A stretch of 10,117 nucleotides of DNA, from contig SFMJ01000052.1 of the NCBI GenBank assembly GCA_004553095.1, positions 1 through 10,117 on the forward strand. Direction: 5' to 3'. Source of the DNA: Bacteroidales bacterium (lineage in GTDB: Bacteria > Bacteroidota > Bacteroidia > Bacteroidales > Muribaculaceae). Under the pieces are notes generated by a model that saw nothing but the letters and a program-made list of their open reading frames with translations, was not told the DNA's origin and searched no databases. Positions 1 to 5,752 of this stretch are shown here, in pieces. Positions within the stretch are counted from its first letter, which is position 1; every line of letters starts with the position of its first letter. A program made the translations under genes and the position numbers.

Positions 1-97
1 TTTTTTGGGGTTATTGGATAGACTTGGAAAGTGATTGGGGTGGATTTTTTTAGTGATACCATGGAAACCGGAATAATATTTTTAACTTTTAATAGTA

Positions 98-2239
98 ATG
101 AAGAGAAATTTTATTAATTGTATTGCTATAACAACTATTATGACAATAGCACCTGCAATCGAAACATCGGCAACGAACCCGCTGATCAGCGGTTCGAATG
201 CCCCCTACGGCACAATGCCCTTTAGCCATCTGACCGCTGCTGACTATGAGTCGGGAGTGTTGGAGGGCATTAAGTTGCACAGTCAAGAGATCGAAGCAAT
301 ATGCAGTCAGACCGAGACCCCGACTTTCGCCAACACGATCGTGGCATTCGATCGCAGCGGCGAGGTGGCAAATCGTTCGATGTTGGCACTTCACAACTTG
401 GAGAGTGCCTTGGGCGACACTGCACTTATGAACGCCATCACCAAGCTGACCCCAATCATCTCGGAGCATAGCAACAACATCGTGCTCAACGAGCGTCTGT
501 GGGATCGCATCAAATATGTATACGACCACCGGATGGAGGATAATAGTCTTACCGGCGAAGACCTACGACTTATCGAGAAGACTTATAGAGGATTCGCACA
601 CTCGGGTGCCAATCTGAAGGGAGAAGATCGCGAAAAATATCGCAGGCTGTCAGCCGAGCTCTCCGACATGAATGTGCGTTTCTCGCAGAATGTCACCAAC
701 GGTATGTCCGATCCGAAGCGACGCATGTGGCTCAAAGAGTCTGATCTGAGCGGCATTCCTGAATCGATCAAGAAGGCATATCGTGCGGCAGCAGCCGAGG
801 TGCTCGCTCAGGAGGGTAAGAACGACGATGGCACACTCTACTTGGTGACCATCTATCGTCCGAGCTATTCACCCTTTATGACCTACTCTGATCGTCGCGA
901 CCTTCGCAAGCAGCTCTATGAGCTCAACGGCTCGAAGAACACCAACGGGGAATTTGACAACACTCAGATACTCAAAGATATCGCCAACATACGTTTGGAG
1001 CTTGCCCAACTGATGGGGAACAAGAATTATGCTGAATACAGCCTTGAAGAGACTATGGCGAAGACACCTGCCACAGTGATGGACTTCTTGGAGAGTCTTC
1101 GTAAGGCCTACACCGAGCCAATGCACAAAGAGATCGCCGAGATCGAGACCTTTGCTCGTCAGAGCGAAGGTGCAGACTTCAAGTTGGAGGCATGGGACTA
1201 CAGCTACTGGTCGGAGCGCCTCAAGAAAGAGCGTTACTCCTTCAACGCCGAAGACCTGAAGCCCTACTTCGAGCTTAACAGCACGATCAAGGGAGTGTTC
1301 GGATTGGCTACCAAGCTTTATGGCTACACCTTCAAAGAGACAAAAGCTGTCGAGAAATATCATCCCGATGTAAGAGTATATGAAGTGTATAAGAGTTCGG
1401 GGGAAGTGTTGGGTATCCTCTACTCCGACTTCTTCTATCGTCCCGGCAAGCGACCCGGCGCATGGATGACAGAATTCCGCGCCGAGAGCAAGACCGATGA
1501 CGGCAAGAAGATCCTCCCCTTGATCTCGATCGTGTGCAACTTCTCCAAGCCTGTGGGCAAAGAGGCAGTTTTGCTGACAGCCGAAGAGGTAGAGACCTTC
1601 CTTCACGAGTTCGGACATGCGTTGCATGGACTGTCATCGGAGGCCAAATATCAGTCGCTGAGCGGCACGAACGTCGACCATGACTTCGTAGAGTTGTTCT
1701 CACAATTCAACGAGAACTATCTTACCCGCAAAGAATACTTGGATGGTTTCGCACGCCACTACAAGACGGGCAAAAAGATACCGACCGAACTACTCAACAA
1801 CTTCGTAAGGTCGGCACAATATGGTGCAGCCTACAGCACAATGCGCCAGCTCTCCTTCGGCTATCTTGACATGGCCTATCACAGCATCACCACTCCCCTA
1901 CGCGCCTCGGCAGATGTAGAGAAATTTGAGGCCAAAGCCATCGAACCTGTCAAGGTGTTCGAGCCTGTGGCAGGAAGCTTCATCTCCCCCTCCTTCAGTC
2001 ATATTTTCTCCGGGGGCTATGCAGCAGGATACTATGGCTACAAATGGGCAGAAGAGCTTGATGCCGATGCCTTCAAGGCATTCAAAGAGAGCGGCAACAT
2101 CTTCGACAAGAAGACAGCAGCCAAATTTCTGAAGATGCTTCAATCGGGCGACACAGTCGATGCGATGGATCTCTATGTAGAGTTCCGTGGCAAGAAGCCG
2201 ACCGTAGATGCACTTTTGGAACGCGATGGAATAAAATAA
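98..2239 (+). CDS. dcp: Peptidyl-dipeptidase, M3 family zinc metallopeptidase (Dcp-like), secreted
   Basis: The product is a 713-residue thermolysin-like zinc peptidase of family M3, expected to remove C-terminal dipeptides from peptides. The zinc motif HEFGH lies at residues 503-507, and the third ligand E532 falls in DFVEL, with the same 25-residue spacing after the second His as in E. coli Dcp. A C-terminal block GYAAGYYGY (residues 640-648) supplies the tyrosines typical of Dcp active sites. The first ~25 residues (basic KR, then a hydrophobic stretch, Ala-rich end) look like a Sec signal peptide with cleavage near A25, which points to the periplasm. The length is close to the family norm (E. 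coli Dcp is ~680). The start at 98 is chosen because it gives this signal peptide; no Shine-Dalgarno is present, as usual in Bacteroidetes. In the family motif DFVELPSQ the Pro is Phe here. Oligopeptidase A is a less likely alternative because of the signal peptide. Confidence 0.93.
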   Translation: MKRNFINCIAITTIMTIAPAIETSATNPLISGSNAPYGTMPFSHLTAADYESGVLEGIKLHSQEIEAICSQTETPTFANTIVAFDRSGEVANRSMLALHNLESALGDTALMNAITKLTPIISEHSNNIVLNERLWDRIKYVYDHRMEDNSLTGEDLRLIEKTYRGFAHSGANLKGEDREKYRRLSAELSDMNVRFSQNVTNGMSDPKRRMWLKESDLSGIPESIKKAYRAAAAEVLAQEGKNDDGTLYLVTIYRPSYSPFMTYSDRRDLRKQLYELNGSKNTNGEFDNTQILKDIANIRLELAQLMGNKNYAEYSLEETMAKTPATVMDFLESLRKAYTEPMHKEIAEIETFARQSEGADFKLEAWDYSYWSERLKKERYSFNAEDLKPYFELNSTIKGVFGLATKLYGYTFKETKAVEKYHPDVRVYEVYKSSGEVLGILYSDFFYRPGKRPGAWMTEFRAESKTDDGKKILPLISIVCNFSKPVGKEAVLLTAEEVETFLHEFGHALHGLSSEAKYQSLSGTNVDHDFVELFSQFNENYLTRKEYLDGFARHYKTGKKIPTELLNNFVRSAQYGAAYSTMRQLSFGYLDMAYHSITTPLRASADVEKFEAKAIEPVKVFEPVAGSFISPSFSHIFSGGYAAGYYGYKWAEELDADAFKAFKESGNIFDKKTAAKFLKMLQSGDTVDAMDLYVEFRGKKPTVDALLERDGIK

Positions 2240-2246
2240 ACCGAAA

Positions 2247-2280
2247 AAGGGGGCGCGTTACCGCAAGGTACACGCCCCTT
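2247..2280 (+). terminator. GC-rich hairpin after dcp, possible terminator or mRNA 3' end
   Basis: An imperfect inverted repeat begins 7 bases after the dcp stop codon. AAGGGGCG on the left pairs with CGCCCCTT on the right, the inner arm TACC pairs with GGTA, and the loop is GCAA, a GNRA tetraloop. There is a bulge and a mismatch in the middle of the stem. No T-run follows (the next bases are A-rich), so intrinsic termination is not certain; it could instead protect the dcp mRNA 3' end. Confidence 0.5.
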
Positions 2281-2304
2281 GATAATAAAAAAAACGAGAT
2301 AAAG

Positions 2305-3153
2305 ATGAAAACGAAAGAAGAACTGATCGACCAATTGCTCGACTTAGCCTTCGCAGAAGACTTGGGAGATGGCGATCACACCACCCTCTCCACCATCCCG
2401 GCGGAGGCACGCGGCAAGAGTCGCCTTATCATCAAAGAGGATGGCATCTTAGCGGGTGTCGACGTGGCACGCATGGTATTGGCGAAAGTCGACCCAGACT
2501 TGAAGATGGAGACATATATAGAAGATGGAACGCAAGTGAAGAAGGGAGACATCGCCTTCGAAGTGGAGGGCAGCATCCGTTCACTGCTGATAGCAGAGCG
2601 CACGATGCTCAACATCATGCAGCGCATGAGCGGCGTGGCTACGATGACAGCACGCTATCAGCGCGAGCTTTCGGGACTTCACACGCGCGTCTTGGATACA
2701 CGCAAGACTACACCCGGCATGCGTATGCTTGAGAAAGATGCCGTAAAGATCGGCGGGGGCACCAACCACCGCATCGGCCTCTTCGACATGATACTGATCA
2801 AAGACAACCACATCGACTTCGCGGGAGGTTTGGAGAAAGCCATCGATCGCGCCAACGAATATTGTCGAGAGAAGGGAAAAAAGCTTAAGATCGAAGTAGA
2901 AGTCAGGAGCCTTGACGACATCCGCAGGGTGATGGCACACGGGGGCGTGGATCGGATCATGTTCGACAACTTCACGCCCGAATTGACACGCGAAGCGGTG
3001 GCACTCGTCGGAGGTAAATATGAGACAGAATCCTCCGGAGGCATCACCTTAGACAACCTTCGCGCCTACGGCGAGGCAGGTGTCGACTTCATCTCAGTCG
3101 GGGCATTGACCCATAGCGTCAAAGGCCTTGACATGAGTTTCAAAGCAGTATAA
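2305..3153 (+). CDS. nadC: Nicotinate-nucleotide pyrophosphorylase (quinolinate phosphoribosyltransferase)
   Basis: NadC converts quinolinate and PRPP to nicotinate mononucleotide, CO2 and pyrophosphate in de novo NAD synthesis in the cytoplasm. The 282-residue length is normal. The N-terminal domain carries EDLGDGDHTT (18-27) and the helix LLIAERTMLNIMQRMSG (94-110). The catalytic barrel has DTRKTTPGMR (131-140), GGTNHR followed by DMILIKDNH (151-169), the acidic EVEV (197-200), MFDNF (219-223), ESSGGIT (242-248) and the phosphate-binding SVGALTHS (264-271). All expected basic and acidic active-site residues are present. The gene starts 65 bases after dcp, with a hairpin between them, and is followed by another hairpin, so it is probably its own transcription unit or the second gene of a loosely coupled pair. 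No nadA or nadB is in this window. Confidence 0.97.
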   Translation: MKTKEELIDQLLDLAFAEDLGDGDHTTLSTIPAEARGKSRLIIKEDGILAGVDVARMVLAKVDPDLKMETYIEDGTQVKKGDIAFEVEGSIRSLLIAERTMLNIMQRMSGVATMTARYQRELSGLHTRVLDTRKTTPGMRMLEKDAVKIGGGTNHRIGLFDMILIKDNHIDFAGGLEKAIDRANEYCREKGKKLKIEVEVRSLDDIRRVMAHGGVDRIMFDNFTPELTREAVALVGGKYETESSGGITLDNLRAYGEAGVDFISVGALTHSVKGLDMSFKAV

Positions 3154-3170
3154 CACTAATAAACACAGAC

Positions 3171-3203
3171 GGCATAGCCCCTCCATGCGGGGGTGGCTAT
3201 GCC
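3171..3203 (+). terminator. Strong hairpin after nadC, probable terminator or mRNA 3' end
   Basis: Starting 17 bases after the nadC stop codon, GGCATAGCC pairs perfectly with GGCTATGCC over 9 bp. The stem continues through CCTCC/GGGGG (one G-T pair, one bulged T) to an ATGC loop. No T-tract follows, as with the hairpin after dcp, so the two may be the same type of 3'-end structure in this genome. Confidence 0.55.
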
Positions 3204-3273
3204 TACCACACTACAACAAGGGCAATAACATTTAGGTCACTTATTAAATCTCGTCATAGAGGTAATACACAAT

Positions 3274-3330
3274 ATGAAAACCATAAAATATACGATATCG
3301 CTACTTGCTCTTATTATAATCCAATCATGA
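3274..3330 (+). CDS. 18-codon signal-peptide-like micro-ORF overlapping the yraN start
   Basis: ATG at 3274 opens an 18-codon frame reading MKTIKYTISLLALIIIQS, then TGA at 3328-3330. It has two early lysines and a run of ten hydrophobic or neutral residues, the n- and h-regions of a Sec signal peptide, but no cleavage site and no mature protein. Its TGA overlaps the ATG of yraN as ATGA, a layout that usually means translational coupling. It may be a short coupling leader, a membrane micropeptide, or the remnant of a deleted exported protein. The frame beyond the TGA gives no recognisable protein. No Bacteroidetes promoter box was seen just upstream. Whether it is translated cannot be told from the sequence. 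Confidence 0.35.
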   Translation: MKTIKYTISLLALIIIQS

Positions 3331-3731
3331 GTAGACAAGATAAAGAAGAGCTGGGTCGCGAGAACCACGAATGGGGCCAAGAGGCGGAGCAGATTGCATC
3401 GGAATATCTTCTGAAAGAGGGGTATACGATCCGGGAGCGTAACTGGCGGATGGGGAAATATGAGATCGACTTGATCTTGGAGAAGGATAATACGATCATC
3501 TTTGTGGAGGTAAAAGCAAGACGAGGCGACAACATAGCTCCGGTGGATGCAGTGGACTTGCGGAAGCAGCAGCGGACAGTACGCGCCGGTGATGCCTACT
3601 TGCGGATGCTACCGATGATGTATTCCTATCGTTTCGACATCGTGGCGATCACGGGGACGTCGGAGAGCTACACGTTAGAGCATCTGGAAGAAGCGTTCAT
3701 GCCACAGGTGAATGGGGGGAGGCGGTATTAG
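3327..3731 (+). CDS. yraN: YraN/UPF0102 family protein, predicted endonuclease-like fold
   Basis: This 134-residue protein belongs to UPF0102 (YraN), a widespread family with a PD-(D/E)XK nuclease-like fold and no firmly established biochemical role. Family features are visible in order: a WGQEAEQIASEYLLKEGYTI helix region (16-35), RNWR (38-41), EID (46-48), FVEVKAR (59-65) and the C-terminal core strand YRFDIVAI (101-108). D48, E61 and K63 fit the nuclease-type catalytic triad. Length is typical (E. coli YraN is 131). The start at 3327 keeps the complete N-terminus and overlaps the stop of the preceding 18-codon ORF. The GC-rich repeat array begins immediately after its TAG stop, and the gene faces the RNA methyltransferase convergently. 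Confidence 0.9.
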   Translation: MSRQDKEELGRENHEWGQEAEQIASEYLLKEGYTIRERNWRMGKYEIDLILEKDNTIIFVEVKARRGDNIAPVDAVDLRKQQRTVRAGDAYLRMLPMMYSYRFDIVAITGTSESYTLEHLEEAFMPQVNGGRRY

Positions 3732-3872
3732 GGAAAAGCTCGCTTCGCTCGCCACCCGAAGACAAAAGCGCTCCGCGCGGGAGGGGATAGTAACACCCGA
3801 AGACAAACTGCTCCGCGGGATGGGACGGTAACACCCGAAGACAAACTTCTCCGCGGGAGGGGGGGATAGAGA
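3732..3872 (+). repeat. Tandem repeat array A, three ~40-bp GC-rich units
   Basis: Three units each contain CACCCGAAGACAAA, at 3753-3766, 3794-3807 and 3832-3845 (periods 41 and 38). Each is followed by a CTCCGCG(CG)GGGA palindrome-like block and a GGGATAGTAA-like tail. The array is preceded by GCTCGCTTCGCTCGCC, itself a repeat-rich imperfect palindrome. The first 87 bases (from the last base of the yraN stop, 3731-3817) match 7560-7646 with one substitution (3783 versus 7612). It lies between the convergent yraN and methyltransferase genes. It looks like a dispersed repetitive extragenic element; no ORF or transposase is associated. Confidence 0.9.
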
Positions 3873-3888
3873 GCTGAAAAAGGGGGGC

Positions 3889-4692
3889 TTAGCGGTGGGC
3901 TTGGAAATGGGATAGGGTTATGGCTGTGGCTATGGCTACGTTGAGCGATTCGCTGTGGTCGGCATCAGCAGGGGGGATGAGCAGGGGGGTAGTGATTCGG
4001 GCACGGATGGCGGGCGAGATGCCGTTGCCTTCGTTGCCCATTACTATGAATCCATGGTCGGGGAGGGTCGCCTTGTAGATATTCTCGCCATCGAGCAGCA
4101 TTCCGCAAACGGGCATGTCGGGGTTGGCTGCGAACAGGTCTTGAAGGTCGCAATAATGCACACCGACATGGGCTATCGAGCCCATGGTGGAGATGACGGT
4201 TTTGGGGTTGAAGAGATCGACCGTGTCGCGGGAAGCGAAGATATGTTTTATTCCGAACCAATGGCAAGTGCGGATGATAGTGCCGAGGTTTCCAGGGTCT
4301 TGGATAGCGTCGAGCACGACATAGAGTCGGCGGGGGAGGTTGGTGCAATCGAAATCATCGACGGGCAAGCGATAGATAGCCATCACCGACGGGGGCGTCG
4401 AGAGACTCGAGAGGCGCCGCATCGTGGATGAGTCTACAGAATAGAGAGCCGGGGGGACAGTATCACCCGAAGACAAACCGGATCCGCTCGCCGGGGAGTG
4501 GGAAGCGGCTGAAGAGAGGGCGAGGCGCACCGGGTCGTAGTCGTCGAGGTGGATTATAGCCACGGGGTCGAAGACCGAGAGGGTGTCAACGACCGACTTC
4601 TCCCCTTCGACAGCGAAAAGAGAGTGTTTACGGCGCATTTTGGCGGTGCCAAGCGATGAATATATAGCCAACTTTGACTTGGAAAGAAACAT
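3889..4692 (-). CDS. TrmH/SpoU-family RNA 2'-O-methyltransferase
   Basis: This 267-residue protein is a SPOUT-class methyltransferase that should transfer a methyl group from S-adenosylmethionine to a ribose 2'-OH in rRNA or tRNA. The exact target cannot be assigned. The three SpoU motifs are intact: LDAIQDPGNLGTIIRT (127-142, with catalytic-type N135 and R141), VMGNEGNGIS (217-226) and SLNVAIATA (249-257), which form the trefoil-knot SAM site. The N-terminal ~110 residues are the usual small RNA-binding substrate domain (starting SKSKLAIYSSL, then FAVEGEKSVVD). This domain is interrupted at about residues 60-85 by a Ser/Gly/Pro-rich linker, part of which (64-81) is encoded by DNA resembling the flanking repeat family. 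The gene is convergent with yraN and divergent from nfo. Confidence 0.92.
   Translation of the reverse strand: MFLSKSKLAIYSSLGTAKMRRKHSLFAVEGEKSVVDTLSVFDPVAIIHLDDYDPVRLALSSAASHSPASGSGLSSGDTVPPALYSVDSSTMRRLSSLSTPPSVMAIYRLPVDDFDCTNLPRRLYVVLDAIQDPGNLGTIIRTCHWFGIKHIFASRDTVDLFNPKTVISTMGSIAHVGVHYCDLQDLFAANPDMPVCGMLLDGENIYKATLPDHGFIVMGNEGNGISPAIRARITTPLLIPPADADHSESLNVAIATAITLSHFQAHR
4451..4503 (+). repeat. Diverged repeat-family unit inside the methyltransferase coding sequence
   Basis: On the plus strand this stretch contains CACCCGAAGACAAAC at 4464-4478, identical to the core of units at 3794, 3832 and 7623. Upstream, GGGGGACAGTAT resembles the GGGACGGTAA tail of the arrays; downstream, ATCCGCTCGCCGGGGA resembles the TCCGCGCGGGA block. 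It has the same orientation as the arrays. On the minus strand it is translated in frame as residues 64-81 of the methyltransferase, including GLSSGD from the core. It keeps the reading frame open. Confidence 0.75.
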
Positions 4693-4709
4693 ATCAAAAA
4701 AACTTAGAG

Positions 4710-4725
4710 CGCGTTATAAAACGCG
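4710..4725. repeat. Perfect 6-bp inverted repeat in the divergent intergenic region
   Basis: CGCGTT and AACGCG flank an ATAA loop, 18 bases upstream of the methyltransferase start, in an otherwise very A/T-rich stretch between the divergent methyltransferase and nfo genes. It could form a hairpin in the methyltransferase leader mRNA or be a protein-binding site. No function is shown. Confidence 0.4.
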
Positions 4726-4786
4726 AATATAACATTTTTTTGAGCAAAAAATCACTAAAACGGGGGAATAATTCAAAAATAAATAG

Positions 4787-4794
4787 TAATTTTG
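4787..4794 (+). promoter_or_regulatory. Candidate Bacteroidetes -7 box for nfo
   Basis: TAATTTTG matches the Bacteroidetes primary sigma -7 consensus TAnnTTTG and lies 41 bases before the nfo ATG. No convincing TTTG -33 box occurs at 19-21 bases upstream, so the assignment rests on the -7 box alone. Confidence 0.4.
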
Positions 4795-4835
4795 GGGAAA
4801 GAACTGATTTAAAGAACCGGAACTAACTTAAAATA

Positions 4836-5693
4836 ATGGCAAAATATATAGGAGCACATGTAAGTGCGGCAGGGGGAGTACAGAACACGCCCCTTGAGGC
4901 GGCGAAGATCGGGGCGAAAGCCTTTGCGCTTTTCACCGGGTACAGCAACCGGTGGTCGTCGAAGCCGATTAGCGCCGAGCGCGCCGAGCAGTTTAAAGAG
5001 AACTGTAGGGCGCATGGCTACGATCCGTCGGTGATCTTGCCCCACGACAACTTTCTGATCAACTTGGGGAGTCCTGACGATCAGAAATTGGCGACATCGC
5101 GGAAATCCTTTTTAGAAGAGATGCAGCGTTGCGAGGCGTTGGGGCTGACGATGCTGAACTTTCACCCTGGCAGTCACTTAGGTCAGATGAGCGAAGAATC
5201 CTGCTTAGACCGCATAGCCGAGAGTATCAACCTTACCCTCGAAGCGACAACGGGAGTTACGGCAGTGTTGGAATCTACGGCGGGACAGGGCACGAATCTT
5301 GGTTTTCGATTTGAACACCTGGCACATATCATCGACAAGGTTGAAGACAAGAGCCGCATCGGAGTGTGTATCGACACGTGTCACAGCCACTCTGCCGGCT
5401 ATGACTTGGCAACAGAGGAGGGATATCGGGAGACGTGGGAAGCCTTCGACCGAATCATCGGCGGGCACTACCTGCGGGCTGTTCATCTTAACGACAACAA
5501 GCGGACGTTGGGATCGCGAGTCGACCGTCACGAGCTGATCGGCAAGGGGTCGCTTGGGGAGGAGTTCTTCAGGCGACTTGTGAATGATCCTCGCTTTGAG
5601 GAAGTGCCGTTGATTCTTGAGACTCCCGATCCGAGTCGCTGGCCGGAGGAGATCGCGTGGCTCTACTCTATCCAGGAGAAGAGCGCACGCTGA
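4836..5693 (+). CDS. nfo: Endonuclease IV, AP endonuclease
   Basis: Nfo cuts DNA 5' to abasic sites and removes 3'-blocking groups in base excision repair. The 285-residue length equals that of the E. coli enzyme, and the two align almost without gaps after one N-terminal residue. All nine metal ligands of the trinuclear zinc site are present, each offset by one: H70, H110, E146, D180, H183, H217, D230, H232 and E262. Signature blocks include IGAHVSAAGG (5-14), LNFHPGSHL (107-115), GVCIDTCH (176-183), HLNDNK (217-222) and GSRVDRHE (226-233). The DNA-contacting loop differs from E. coli: FTKNQRQW is FTGYSNRW here (33-40), and the intercalating Tyr72 is Phe73. The metal site is complete, so activity is expected. 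The ATG at 4836 gives the canonical N-terminus. The transporter follows 59 bases downstream. Confidence 0.97.
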   Translation: MAKYIGAHVSAAGGVQNTPLEAAKIGAKAFALFTGYSNRWSSKPISAERAEQFKENCRAHGYDPSVILPHDNFLINLGSPDDQKLATSRKSFLEEMQRCEALGLTMLNFHPGSHLGQMSEESCLDRIAESINLTLEATTGVTAVLESTAGQGTNLGFRFEHLAHIIDKVEDKSRIGVCIDTCHSHSAGYDLATEEGYRETWEAFDRIIGGHYLRAVHLNDNKRTLGSRVDRHELIGKGSLGEEFFRRLVNDPRFEEVPLILETPDPSRWPEEIAWLYSIQEKSAR

Positions 5694-5706
5694 CGCCGGA
5701 GGGGGA

Positions 5707-5735
5707 TTGAGAAGGGATTTTATGCGTTAATTTTG
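5707..5735 (+). promoter_or_regulatory. Candidate Bacteroidetes promoter for the MFS transporter
   Basis: A -7 box TAATTTTG (5728-5735) matches TAnnTTTG exactly, with a TTG (5707-5709) 18 bases upstream as a possible -33 element. Spacing is slightly short of the usual 19-21, and the leader to the ATG at 5753 would be only about 10-12 bases. It suggests that the transporter is transcribed separately from nfo. Confidence 0.45.
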
Positions 5736-5752
5736 AAACTAATATCATATAT

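Noticed and set aside
1..97. Promoter for dcp just upstream of its start.
   Set aside because: No exact TAnnTTTG was found; TAACTTTT (83-90) is too close to the ATG at 98, so no promoter is called.
869..1627. Long open frame (252 codons) antisense to dcp.
   Set aside because: It lies wholly inside a gene with intact conserved motifs, and its translation has no recognisable domain. It is explained by the codon composition of dcp.
3753..3872. Possible CRISPR array (three units with ~40-bp period).
   Set aside because: The sequence between the cores is conserved too, so there are no unique spacers. Only three units occur, the array is duplicated elsewhere, and no cas gene is present.
3955..4431. 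Plus-strand frame of 158 codons opposite the RNA methyltransferase.
   Set aside because: The minus-strand gene has all three SpoU motifs, whereas this frame has no domain signature or start context.
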